From IMG/VR virus record IMGVR_UViG_3300020442_003079, positions 1 through 64,000 of that record: a DNA stretch of 64,000 nucleotides. The stretch is one strand, 5' to 3'. The notes under the pieces are model-generated. The model did no database searches and had not been told where the DNA came from. It saw only the letters and a list, made by a program, of their open reading frames with translations. The position numbers were made by a program, and so were the translations under genes. Positions 7,739-15,006 of the stretch are shown here, piece by piece (positions within the stretch are counted from its first letter, which is position 1; every line of letters starts with the position of its first letter). Origin of the DNA: a virus.

Positions 7739-8082
7739 TGAACAAAAAAACTAAATTAGCTCTTGAAATAATAAAAGATAATATATGTATTCATTGTGGT
7801 GAACTAACAAATGAAGATTTGAGAAAATGGTTCAAAGACAAATGGGTAAACATTGGTAAGAAAGATAAGAGTGGTAAACATCCACCTTGTGGAACAAGTG
7901 GTAAGAAACGAGGATATGCAAAATGTGTACCTGCTAAAAAAGCTGCAAGTATGACGAAAAAACAAAAGGCAAGTGCAACAAGACGGAAGAGAGCGGCACA
8001 AAATAAAGCTGGTAGAGGTGGTTCTCAATCAAGAGGTCAAGGTAAGAAACCGATAATGGTAAAAACAAAGGCCAAAAAGTAA
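7738..8082 (+). CDS. Small basic protein with GYAKCVPA module
   Basis: A 114-residue Lys/Arg-rich protein that overlaps its neighbours at both ends (TAATG). It has a CxxC at residues 18-21, then WFKDKWVNIGKKDKSGK, PPCG, GYAKCVPAKKAASMT and a basic tail rich in Lys, Arg and Gly. I recall this W..KWV..G..DK.GK..PCG...GY.KCVPA arrangement as a recurrent, functionally undefined module in marine phages and giant viruses (catalogued as a DUF). Four Cys could bind zinc. DNA or RNA binding or packaging inside the head are possible roles. Confidence 0.65.
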   Translation: MNKKTKLALEIIKDNICIHCGELTNEDLRKWFKDKWVNIGKKDKSGKHPPCGTSGKKRGYAKCVPAKKAASMTKKQKASATRRKRAAQNKAGRGGSQSRGQGKKPIMVKTKAKK

Positions 8083-9068
8083 TGTATGAAGTAATAAAAA
8101 AAGTTGGTAACAAATATGTACTCTACCCAAAGAAAGGTGGGAAAAGATTAGGTACACACGATACCAAAAAGGCTGCAAGAAACCAAGAAAAGGCTGTAAA
8201 GGCTAGTAAGTATGAACATATAGTCGTAGAGAAAACTGGATGTGATTGTATGTATGTTAGTGTCTATGAAAGAGTTGATGAAAATCAATGGAGTAAAAAA
8301 TATAAAAAGAAAATTAGTTGTTCCAATCCAAAAGGATTTAGTCAGAAGGCACATTGTGATGGTAGAAAAGCAAGACAGCGAGGTGAGAAAACTATGTCAA
8401 AATCAGTAAGTGAACAAAAGATGACCGATAAACAACAATACGATTACTTAGTTTATATGAGAAAATATAAACCAGATATATGGAGAGATTTACAAGGTAA
8501 TAAAAAAGTTAAGAAACTTATGAAACAATTTGAATCTGTAAATGAAGGAATAAAATATCATTTAGAAAATAAAATTCCATTTCACGATAATATATACAGA
8601 ATGTATAGTGAAAATTACTTCAGATTTTTCAACGAGTCAAGAAAAATTTATAAAAAAGGTAAGTTAGAAAATCTACATTGGTTTGATGAAGAGTTACTAA
8701 AAACTGATTTAGGTAAGGTTGGTATCTACGAGGGTAAAAGAGTACCATTAGATATTCCTATGAAAGAAGCTGAATATCAAGGTCGTAAAGTAAAACTCTC
8801 AAAACCAATGAGACAATCAAGTGGTAAAAAATTCAAAGTTTATGTAAAAGACCCAAAGAGTGGTAATGTTAGAAAAGTAAGTTTTGGTGCATCTGGAGGT
8901 GGTGGTTCTTTATCAGTAAAACTCAAAGACCCAAAAGCTAAAAAGGCATTCAAAGACAGACATAATTGTGAACAAAAAAAGGACAAAACAAAAGCTGGAT
9001 ATTGGGCTTGTAGGTTACCACGATATGCAAAATCACTTGGATTGAGTGGTGGGGGACAATGGTGGTAA
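8082..9068 (+). CDS. Multi-module basic phage protein, possible virion component
   Basis: A 328-residue Lys-rich protein coupled to the gene before it. Residues 1-45 (KKVGNKYVLYPKKGGKRLGT, DTKKAARNQEKAV) form a short module seen alone in other phages. The C-terminal third has the module GKKFKVYVKDPKSGNVRKVS followed by KKAFKDRHNCEQKKDKTKAG, YWACRLPRYAKSLGL and a terminal GGGQWW. I recall the latter as a recurrent C-terminal module of marine phage head-associated proteins and giant viruses. The middle is helical. No catalytic motif. It overlaps the next start by 10 nt. Confidence 0.65.
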   Translation: MYEVIKKVGNKYVLYPKKGGKRLGTHDTKKAARNQEKAVKASKYEHIVVEKTGCDCMYVSVYERVDENQWSKKYKKKISCSNPKGFSQKAHCDGRKARQRGEKTMSKSVSEQKMTDKQQYDYLVYMRKYKPDIWRDLQGNKKVKKLMKQFESVNEGIKYHLENKIPFHDNIYRMYSENYFRFFNESRKIYKKGKLENLHWFDEELLKTDLGKVGIYEGKRVPLDIPMKEAEYQGRKVKLSKPMRQSSGKKFKVYVKDPKSGNVRKVSFGASGGGGSLSVKLKDPKAKKAFKDRHNCEQKKDKTKAGYWACRLPRYAKSLGLSGGGQWW

Positions 9069-9337
9069 GTCCGTATAAAGAATATCCAACATCAAATGGA
9101 TTTATACGAATGTTTGAACCAAATGTAAATGAATCTGAATTGGTTTGGCATAGAGACAAAACGGATAGAAAAGTTTCGGTAGTAAAAGGTAAGGGTTGGA
9201 AATTTCAAATGGATAATGAACTACCAATAGATTTGAAAATTGGAGATGTATTTGAAATAAAGAAAAATACATTTCATAGATTACATCAAGGTAAAGATAG
9301 ACTTATACTACATATAAAGGAGTACGATGGAAGTTAA
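9059..9337 (+). CDS. Small cupin-like protein
   Basis: A 92-residue protein starting inside the end of the preceding gene. The pattern ELVWHRDKTDRKVSVVKGKG, WKFQMDNELP, LKIGDVFEIKKNTFHRLHQG and LILHIKEYDG has the histidines and G.G...P..H spacing of a small cupin beta-barrel. H29 and the FHR histidine could bind a metal. I recall similar stand-alone small proteins in marine T4-like phages with no known role. It overlaps the next gene by 11 nt. Confidence 0.6.
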   Translation: MVVSPYKEYPTSNGFIRMFEPNVNESELVWHRDKTDRKVSVVKGKGWKFQMDNELPIDLKIGDVFEIKKNTFHRLHQGKDRLILHIKEYDGS

Positions 9338-9641
9338 AAATATGATGACCAAAGACCCTCGTCTAAATCAAAAACATTTTATCAATACTAAATTAGTAGA
9401 GATAATGGAATACAGACAATCACGGAAATGGTATGTGAGTATTGCTGTTGTGGGATTGTTTTCCTTTATATTAGCACTTATGATTTTCTTTATGGCTCAA
9501 GGTAAGGATGTTACTGAGGGTTGGAAAGAAATCTTACTATTGATGTTAGGTGGATTTGTTGGTTCATTTGCAAAAGTAATTGACTTTTGGTTCAACAACC
9601 AAGAGAATGATAACAAGTTATTAGAACACGCAGATGACTAA
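9327..9641 (+). CDS. Small membrane protein, holin-like
   Basis: A 104-residue protein with ribosome site aaaggag five bases before its ATG. Two hydrophobic helices: about 38-58 (YVSIAVVGLFSFILALMIFF) and about 71-85 (ILLLMLGGFVGSFAKV), then a charged tail (FNNQENDNKLLEHADD). Two or three helices, glycine-rich second helix and polar tail resemble phage 3TM-type holins. The endolysin gene is about 11 kb away, so the holin call is tentative. It overlaps the next small gene by 8 nt. Confidence 0.55.
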   Translation: MEVKNMMTKDPRLNQKHFINTKLVEIMEYRQSRKWYVSIAVVGLFSFILALMIFFMAQGKDVTEGWKEILLLMLGGFVGSFAKVIDFWFNNQENDNKLLEHADD

Positions 9642-9777
9642 ACATCTAAAAGAATCTAAAATGGGATATTGGGAACATTGGTATCGTGCAATAAAACTAA
9701 GTGGAGCATTATTTATACACGCTTGGTTACCTGATGTACTTACCACATATGCAAGTGAGACACTAAAAGATGACTAA
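9634..9777 (+). CDS. 47-residue small membrane-associated protein (DUF6356-like)
   Basis: ATG at 9634, stop TAA at 9775-9777. Both junctions use the same sequence GATGACTAA, so it overlaps both neighbours by 8 nt. The pattern MTKHLKESKMGYWEHWYRA, KLSGALFIHAWLPDVLTTY, ASETL matches my memory of a small family found in phages and bacteria (DUF6356: MKHLxxxxMxYWxHxxxA, HAxxPxxFxxxAS). The central helix could lie in the membrane. Coupled to a holin-like gene, it may assist lysis or membrane remodelling, but this is inference. Confidence 0.6.
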   Translation: MTKHLKESKMGYWEHWYRAIKLSGALFIHAWLPDVLTTYASETLKDD

Positions 9778-10147
9778 AAGAATAATGGAAAGAATTGACT
9801 ACCTTGATGTGGCCCAACAATTCGTAAAAAAATATAAACTAAAATCTAAAGTAGTATTTGTAAACACAAAAGACTATGGTGATTATGTTGTAGAGACAGA
9901 CGAAATACAATTACGAAAAAGTTATCCAAGTGTCAAAGAATTTTTGATGACCGTATTACACGAAATACATCACGCACTAATGGCACAACGACACGGAAAA
10001 AGAAAGTTTTTAAAAATGTACAATCAAGCTGGTACTATGGCAGCTTATAGAGGATTGAACCCACACGATGATAACAAGTGGGAAGAGAAGGCTGAATCAT
10101 TCGCACGAAATGAGTTAAAGAAATATCAGTCTTTTCTAAAAAAGTAA
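9770..10147 (+). CDS. Putative zinc metalloprotease (HEIHH zincin)
   Basis: A 125-residue protein. Residues 64-68 are HEIHH, the zincin HExxH signature on a predicted helix (LMTVLHEIHHALMAQRHG). A downstream helix (DDNKWEEKAESFARNEL, about 98-114) supplies Glu residues that could be the third zinc ligand, as in IrrE/ImmA- and SprT-like minimal zincins. No signal peptide. Substrate unknown; processing of a regulator or a virion protein is possible. It is the last gene before the repeat-rich gap. Confidence 0.65.
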   Translation: MTKRIMERIDYLDVAQQFVKKYKLKSKVVFVNTKDYGDYVVETDEIQLRKSYPSVKEFLMTVLHEIHHALMAQRHGKRKFLKMYNQAGTMAAYRGLNPHDDNKWEEKAESFARNELKKYQSFLKK

Positions 10148-10168
10148 ACTACTTATATATATACAAAT

Positions 10169-10317
10169 ATTTGTTACTTTGAAAGAAATGGTTATGTTCT
10201 GAACAATATAACTACGCTCTGATTGAAAATTGCCAATTAACTGTTTAAGCTTAATGCATTTAGCAACTTAGCAGTTTAGCACTTAGCAACTTAAGATCTT
10301 AAATCAAAGTAACAAAT
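10169..10317. repeat. 14-bp inverted repeat flanking 121 bp
   Basis: The arms ATTTGTTACTTTGA and TCAAAGTAACAAAT are exact reverse complements. They could pair in RNA as a closing stem around inner hairpins, or bind a protein as DNA. Confidence 0.7.
10259..10290 (+). repeat. Four TTAGCA iteron-like repeats
   Basis: TTTAGCAAC, TTAGCAG, TTTAGCAC and TTAGCAAC follow one another with 7-9 bp spacing. Short phased repeats like this are typical of initiator or repressor binding arrays. Confidence 0.5.
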
Positions 10318-10332
10318 CAATATCGAGGATAA

Positions 10333-10677
10333 ATGAGTACACCAAGAAGTCGAAAATCTAAAGGACGAAGATTACAAAATAAAGTAAGAGATACTCTGTA
10401 TGAAAATTTCAAGAGTAGGGGTTTAGAACAAGATGACATCCGTTCTGCAATAATGGGTGAATCGGGTGAAGATATAAAATTATCACCTGCAGCTCGTAGA
10501 GAAATCCCTTATTCCTTTGAATGTAAAAATCAAGAATCTATAAATATATGGAAATCATTAGAACAGGCTGAAGAAAATTCTAATGGTTACACTCCTTGCT
10601 TGATATTTAAAAGAAATAGAAGTAAAATATACGCAGTTTTAGAATTAGAGGATTTTGTAAATCTTATAAAAAAATAA
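10333..10677 (+). CDS. PD-(D/E)XK nuclease, Holliday-junction-resolvase-like
   Basis: A 114-residue protein with ribosome site gagga. The basic N-terminus (SRKSKGRRLQNKVRDTLYE) supplies a helix with a conserved Glu/Gln position. GEDIKLSP gives Asp47 and SFECKN gives Glu63-Cys-Lys65, forming the D...ExK core of PD-(D/E)XK nucleases; a Gln-containing helix follows (SLEQAEENS). Size and layout fit small resolvase-like phage nucleases that I recall from cyanophages. It is adjacent to primase and the recombination nuclease, so a role in recombination-dependent replication or branch resolution before packaging is likely. Confidence 0.7.
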   Translation: MSTPRSRKSKGRRLQNKVRDTLYENFKSRGLEQDDIRSAIMGESGEDIKLSPAARREIPYSFECKNQESINIWKSLEQAEENSNGYTPCLIFKRNRSKIYAVLELEDFVNLIKK

Positions 10678-11604
10678 ATGAATCAGTTATTATTATCGTT
10701 CCTAAATAAAGTAATAGGTAATAATGGTAGACCACTAAAGAAACAAAATGAATATATGTTTTGGTCACCATTTGTATCACATCATAAACCTAAATTACAA
10801 ATAAACATAGTTACTCAGAAGTGGCATTGTTGGGTTAGTAATGAGGGTGGTCGTAACTTTTACCAATTACTAAAAAAACTAAATTCACCAAGAGGTTATT
10901 ATAAAGAGTTATCCGAAATACTTGATGATGATTTTTATACCTATTCAGATGAAAAACCACAAACCGAAGAAGTACTAACTTTACCAAAAGAATATAAAAC
11001 CATCTGGCCTAACTTTATCGATAATATTTTAGGTAATAAGATTTATCGATATCTACAAAGTAGGGGAGTTGAGGCTGAAGAAGTACTGAGATATAGGATT
11101 GGATTTTGTCAAGGTGGATTGTATGATAATCGTATAATAATTCCAAGTTATGATTCAGATGGTAAACTAAATTATTTTGTAGGTAGAGACATTGATAATT
11201 CTAAACTAAAATATAAAAATCCACCTGTATCCAAAGATGTGATTGGATTTGAATTATTTATAAATTGGGATTTACCAATTGTATTATGTGAGGGTGTATT
11301 TGATGCAATTGCAATCAAGAGAAATGCAATACCTTTATTTGGTAAAACTATACCAAGAAAATTACTAAAGAAAATAATAGAAAATGGTGTTAGTAAAATA
11401 ACAATAGTATTAGATAGTGATGCAACTATAGATTTGGTAAAACTAACACAGAAACTAAAATCCTATGGAGTGGAATGTAATATAGTACCATTGAAAAATG
11501 GTGACCCAAGTGAAATTGGTTTTGAAAAAATTACAAGGAAAATAATGAACTCATCTTCTCTAAAGTTTATAGATGAAGTAAAATTCAAAATGGATTCAAT
11601 ATGA
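10678..11604 (+). CDS. 61: DNA primase, gp61/DnaG-like TOPRIM protein
   Basis: A 308-residue protein abutting the previous stop. Residues about 25-65 correspond to the DnaG zinc-binding region (FWSPFVSHHKP, KWHCWVSNEGGRNFYQLL), but most cysteine ligands are replaced, leaving only H-C, so zinc binding may be lost. The TOPRIM core is intact: LPIVLCEGVFDAIAIKR around residue 200 with its catalytic Glu, and ITIVLDSDA around 243 with the DxD pair. Primases make RNA primers for lagging-strand synthesis; the T4 counterpart is gp61. The start of the gp47/46 gene overlaps its stop (ATGA). Confidence 0.8.
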   Translation: MNQLLLSFLNKVIGNNGRPLKKQNEYMFWSPFVSHHKPKLQINIVTQKWHCWVSNEGGRNFYQLLKKLNSPRGYYKELSEILDDDFYTYSDEKPQTEEVLTLPKEYKTIWPNFIDNILGNKIYRYLQSRGVEAEEVLRYRIGFCQGGLYDNRIIIPSYDSDGKLNYFVGRDIDNSKLKYKNPPVSKDVIGFELFINWDLPIVLCEGVFDAIAIKRNAIPLFGKTIPRKLLKKIIENGVSKITIVLDSDATIDLVKLTQKLKSYGVECNIVPLKNGDPSEIGFEKITRKIMNSSSLKFIDEVKFKMDSI

Positions 11605-14600
11605 TAAATAAAAAAGTAAAAGTACCTTTTCGTAAACTAAAACATATACATCATATTTCAGATATACAAATTAGAAATCTGAAAAGACATAAAGAGTATA
11701 ATGAAGTATTTGAAAGGACATATGAAGAAATAAGAAAAAATAAAGACAATTCAGTTGTTTATATTGGTGGTGATATAGCTCACTCAAAAACCGATATGAG
11801 TCCTGAGTTGATACAAATGTTATCGGACTTATTTGTAAATCTGGCAGACATATGTCCTACAATTTTGATTGCAGGTAATCACGATTGTAATCTAAATAAT
11901 CGTTCTCGATTAGATGTACTTTCCCCAATAGTAAATAATCTACAACATCCTAATTTACATTATTTCAAAAATACTGGTGTGTATAAAGTTGCTGATGTAT
12001 CTTTTGTGGTATGGGATTGTTGGGATGATGAAAAAGACTTTATACTCGCTAAAGATGTAGAGGGTGATACTAAAGTAGTACTATTTCACGGAACTGTAGA
12101 TAGTTCAAAAACTGATTTGGGTTATCACTTACCATCCGATGTGAAAATATCTAAATTCAAAGGATATGATTTAGGATTACTTGGTGATATACATAAACGA
12201 CAATTTCTAAATCGAAAGAAAACAATTGGTTATTGTGGTTCATTGGTACAACAGAATCACGGAGAGGGATTGAGTCACGGATATTTACTATGGGATGTAC
12301 CAAAGAGAAAATCCAAATACATAGAAATACCAAATGACTATGGTTATTATACATTGGATATTGAGAATGGTAATGTTCCAAAAGTAGATGATATGCCAAA
12401 GAAAGCAAGATTGAGATTGAGAGTGTCTGATACCACTCCATCTGATTTGAAAAAGGCACTCACATACATACATTCCGAATATGGTGTACACGAAATCACA
12501 ATAAATAAAGTTGGTGGTATAACTACTGAAAAGGTAAGAGGTCAAACTATTGAGGTTGGTGATATTGGTGATACTGATTATCAGTTCTCATTGATTTCAG
12601 AGTATCTTGAACAGAACTATGCTATGGACGAAGAAACCTTGTTGAGAGTAAAGAAGATAAATGAGGAAATAAACTCACAAGTACCAGAAGAACAATATCA
12701 AAGAAATGTAAATTATAAATTGAAGACATTTGAATTTGATAATATGTTTAGTTATGGAGAAGGTAACAAAGTTGATTTTACAAAACTAAATGGTATTGTG
12801 GGATTGTTTGCAAGTAATGCAAGTGGTAAGTCTTCATTATTAGATGCTTTATCTTTCTGTTTATTTGACACATCATCAAAGGCATTCAAAGCGGATTCGG
12901 TATTGAATACACGAAAAGATACATTTCATTGTAAGGTAAATTTTGAGATTGATGGTCAAGATTATTTTATTGAGAGAACGGCTAAAACTGGATACAAAGG
13001 GCATGTCAAAGTGGATGTAAACTTTTGGACTATCGATGACTCAGATGAAGTAGTTAGTTTGAATGGAGACCAAAGAAGAACAACAAATGTAAATATTAGA
13101 AAAGTTATTGGTACATATGAAGACTTTGTATTGACTGCAATGTCATTACAAAATAACTTTACTGTTTTTATTGATAAGACTCAAAAAGAAAGAAAAGACT
13201 TATTGGCACAATTTATGGGTATTAGTATTTTTGATAAATTGTATGTCAAGGCTTCTGAGGAATCTCAAGATGTAAGAGTATTGTTGAAAAACTTTAAACA
13301 GACAGATTATGAAATAGAACTAAATAGAATAAAAGACGATTATAAAATATTCAACAAAACTTTGAAAGAGTTAAAATCTGAGAGAGAAGAACTAAAAGTA
13401 TCTAAAGATAAAATAGATACTAAGATAAAAACATTGATGAAAGATATACAGAAAGTAGATACTAATGCTGTAGATATAGATTCATTGAAAGACGAAAAAC
13501 AGAAGTTAGTTGAGTATGTAGATACATCAATCGATACTGTTACTGAATTTCAAGGTTCATTATCATTACTTTCATCAACAGAAAAACAATTACAAACTCA
13601 AATTCTTATATACAACAAAGAAAAGACTAATGAGAATTATGCAAAACTAATAAAACTTGAGGAAGATAAGTCAGGTCTAAAAGTAGAAATTGATAAACTA
13701 AAAATTGAAGTTAGAAATAAACTTGATAAATTAGAAAAATTAGGTGACTTGGAATATGATTCCGAATGTTCTTATTGTATGAGTAATCCATTTACCTTAG
13801 ATGCAATTGAAACAAAAGATAAACTACAATCAGATAGAGAAAGAGCTGGTGAATTGGTAAAGTCAATTGATAGTGTAGATGACCAACTTGTAAAGTCTTC
13901 TATTTTTAGAAATAAGAAAGACGAATTAGAATCTAAGATAATAGAACTTGAGGGTGTACGAAATGAAATTGAAAAATCAAGAAACTCTTCCGAATTGTTA
14001 GAAGAAAGAATTGAGAATTCAAAGGAAAGAATTAGTTCTGTTGAATCAAAGATAAGTCAATACTATATACAAAAAGAAACAATAGAATCTAATAAAAAGA
14101 TTGAAGACCAAGTAGACCAATATACTACTGAGTTGGATAACCAAGTATATCAACTTGATATGTTAGACCAAAAGATTACAGACTTGAGTGGACAAATACA
14201 AGTTCTAAAATCTCGTAAGAAAGAAATACTCAACAATATAAAGAAAGTAGAAGAACTTGAAGACAAGTATCAGGCATACGAATACTATCTTGATTCTGTG
14301 AAAAGAGATGGTGTACCATATGAGTTGATTTCAAAATCACTACCAACTATCGAGGGTGCTGTAAATGAGATATTAGCACAGATAGTTGATTTCTCAATTA
14401 TATTTGAGATGGATGGTAAAAATATAAATAACTATATCGTATATGATGATGATAGAGTATGGCCATTAGAGTTGTCAAGTGGTATGGAAAAGTTTTTGAG
14501 TTCATTGTCAATGAGAGTTGGACTAATGAGTGTTTCTAATCTACCTATGTGTAACTTTTTGGCAATCGATGAGGGTTGGGGAACTATGGATTCAGATAAT

Positions 14601-14747
14601 CTAAACTCAGTTTATAATCTGTTTCAATATCTCAAAACTCAGTTTCAGTTTACTTTGATAGTATCCCACATAGATACGATGAGAGATGCAGTTGATACTT
14701 TATTGGAAATCAAAAAAGAAGAAGGATTTAGTTCCGTAAAAAATTAA
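11601..14747 (+). CDS. 47-46: Fused recombination nuclease-ATPase, gp47-gp46 (Mre11-Rad50 / SbcD-SbcC)
   Basis: One 1048-residue chain holds both subunits of the T4 gp46/gp47 complex. Residues 15-340 are a calcineurin-type nuclease: D21-I-Q23, GGDIAH at 56-61, GNHD at 92-95, FHG at 162-164 and GDIH at 195-198. From about 370 an SMC-like ATPase follows: Walker A (ASNASGKSS) near 403-411, long coiled coils, the zinc hook CSYC near 722, the signature LSSGMEKFLSS near 957, and Walker B with FLAIDEGWG near 985. No stop or frameshift lies between. These enzymes resect DNA ends for recombination-dependent replication. T4 and its relatives encode the two as separate genes. The first nuclease motif has DxQ instead of DxH. 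Confidence 0.9.
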   Translation: MINKKVKVPFRKLKHIHHISDIQIRNLKRHKEYNEVFERTYEEIRKNKDNSVVYIGGDIAHSKTDMSPELIQMLSDLFVNLADICPTILIAGNHDCNLNNRSRLDVLSPIVNNLQHPNLHYFKNTGVYKVADVSFVVWDCWDDEKDFILAKDVEGDTKVVLFHGTVDSSKTDLGYHLPSDVKISKFKGYDLGLLGDIHKRQFLNRKKTIGYCGSLVQQNHGEGLSHGYLLWDVPKRKSKYIEIPNDYGYYTLDIENGNVPKVDDMPKKARLRLRVSDTTPSDLKKALTYIHSEYGVHEITINKVGGITTEKVRGQTIEVGDIGDTDYQFSLISEYLEQNYAMDEETLLRVKKINEEINSQVPEEQYQRNVNYKLKTFEFDNMFSYGEGNKVDFTKLNGIVGLFASNASGKSSLLDALSFCLFDTSSKAFKADSVLNTRKDTFHCKVNFEIDGQDYFIERTAKTGYKGHVKVDVNFWTIDDSDEVVSLNGDQRRTTNVNIRKVIGTYEDFVLTAMSLQNNFTVFIDKTQKERKDLLAQFMGISIFDKLYVKASEESQDVRVLLKNFKQTDYEIELNRIKDDYKIFNKTLKELKSEREELKVSKDKIDTKIKTLMKDIQKVDTNAVDIDSLKDEKQKLVEYVDTSIDTVTEFQGSLSLLSSTEKQLQTQILIYNKEKTNENYAKLIKLEEDKSGLKVEIDKLKIEVRNKLDKLEKLGDLEYDSECSYCMSNPFTLDAIETKDKLQSDRERAGELVKSIDSVDDQLVKSSIFRNKKDELESKIIELEGVRNEIEKSRNSSELLEERIENSKERISSVESKISQYYIQKETIESNKKIEDQVDQYTTELDNQVYQLDMLDQKITDLSGQIQVLKSRKKEILNNIKKVEELEDKYQAYEYYLDSVKRDGVPYELISKSLPTIEGAVNEILAQIVDFSIIFEMDGKNINNYIVYDDDRVWPLELSSGMEKFLSSLSMRVGLMSVSNLPMCNFLAIDEGWGTMDSDNLNSVYNLFQYLKTQFQFTLIVSHIDTMRDAVDTLLEIKKEEGFSSVKN

Positions 14748-14939
14748 CTACAATCTTTGCGGATTTTTCCCAGAATCCGTTTGTGAAGTAAAAGTCTTCA
14801 ATGTAACATCGTGCTGTTTCTTGTGTTCGTATAACAAACCAGTAATTACAGACGACATATTTGTATAATTGTCTTTTGACCAGTCTCTTAACCAAGAAAC
14901 AAGGTCAGGAGGTAGTGTAAATGTATATCGGTATTTCAT
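14748..14939 (-). CDS. Ribbon-helix-helix (Arc/MetJ-type) DNA-binding protein
   Basis: The only convincing minus-strand gene: 63 residues, stop end-to-end with the gp47/46 gene. The pattern KYRYTFTLPPDLVSWLRDW, NMSSVITGLLYEHKK fits an RHH fold: one strand, two helices with the S.VI..LL motif of helix B. I chose the ATG at 14939 (MKYRYTF) because a GAGAAAG ribosome site precedes it on the minus strand; an in-frame ATG at 14969 would add ten residues but has no ribosome site. RHH proteins bind operators as dimers. Diverging from the large fibre gene across the palindromic GATATTTATC, it may control that gene or itself. Confidence 0.7.
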   Translation of the reverse strand: MKYRYTFTLPPDLVSWLRDWSKDNYTNMSSVITGLLYEHKKQHDVTLKTFTSQTDSGKNPQRL

Positions 14940-14994
14940 ATGTACTTTCTCTATATGTTGTTCATACAATAAGTATCCATAATTTAAGTTTTAG

Positions 14995-15002
14995 ATATTT
15001 AT
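14995..15002 (+). promoter_or_regulatory. ATATTTAT octamer abutting the 15007 start codon
   Basis: The octamer lies within GATATTTATC, which also reads GATAAATATC on the minus strand (close to the T4 late TATAAATA) toward the RHH gene. Only four bases separate it from the ATG of the fibre gene, and no ribosome site is present, so a plus-strand transcript would be leaderless. Confidence 0.45.
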
Positions 15003-15006
15003 CAAT

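Larger units (their letters stand above)
10148..10332. other. Gene-free, palindrome- and repeat-rich segment
   Basis: This 185-bp gap holds no convincing gene. It is bounded by a perfect 14-bp inverted repeat, ATTTGTTACTTTGA at 10169-10182 and TCAAAGTAACAAAT at 10304-10317. Inside are the palindromes TTAAGCTTAA (10245-10254), AATGCATT (10253-10260) and TTAAGATCTTAA (10291-10302), plus four spaced copies of TTAGCA at 10259-10289. The segment lies just before nuclease, primase and recombination genes. A replication origin, a regulator binding region or a structured RNA are the main options. Confidence 0.55.

Noticed and set aside
10259-10290. TTAGCA repeats as a CRISPR array or tRNA fragment
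   Set aside because: Units are only 7-9 bp with no spacer of constant length, and no cloverleaf can be drawn.
14748-14969. Longer version of the RHH gene starting at 14969
   Set aside because: The upstream ATG has no ribosome site, while the ATG at 14939 does and begins at the conserved strand.
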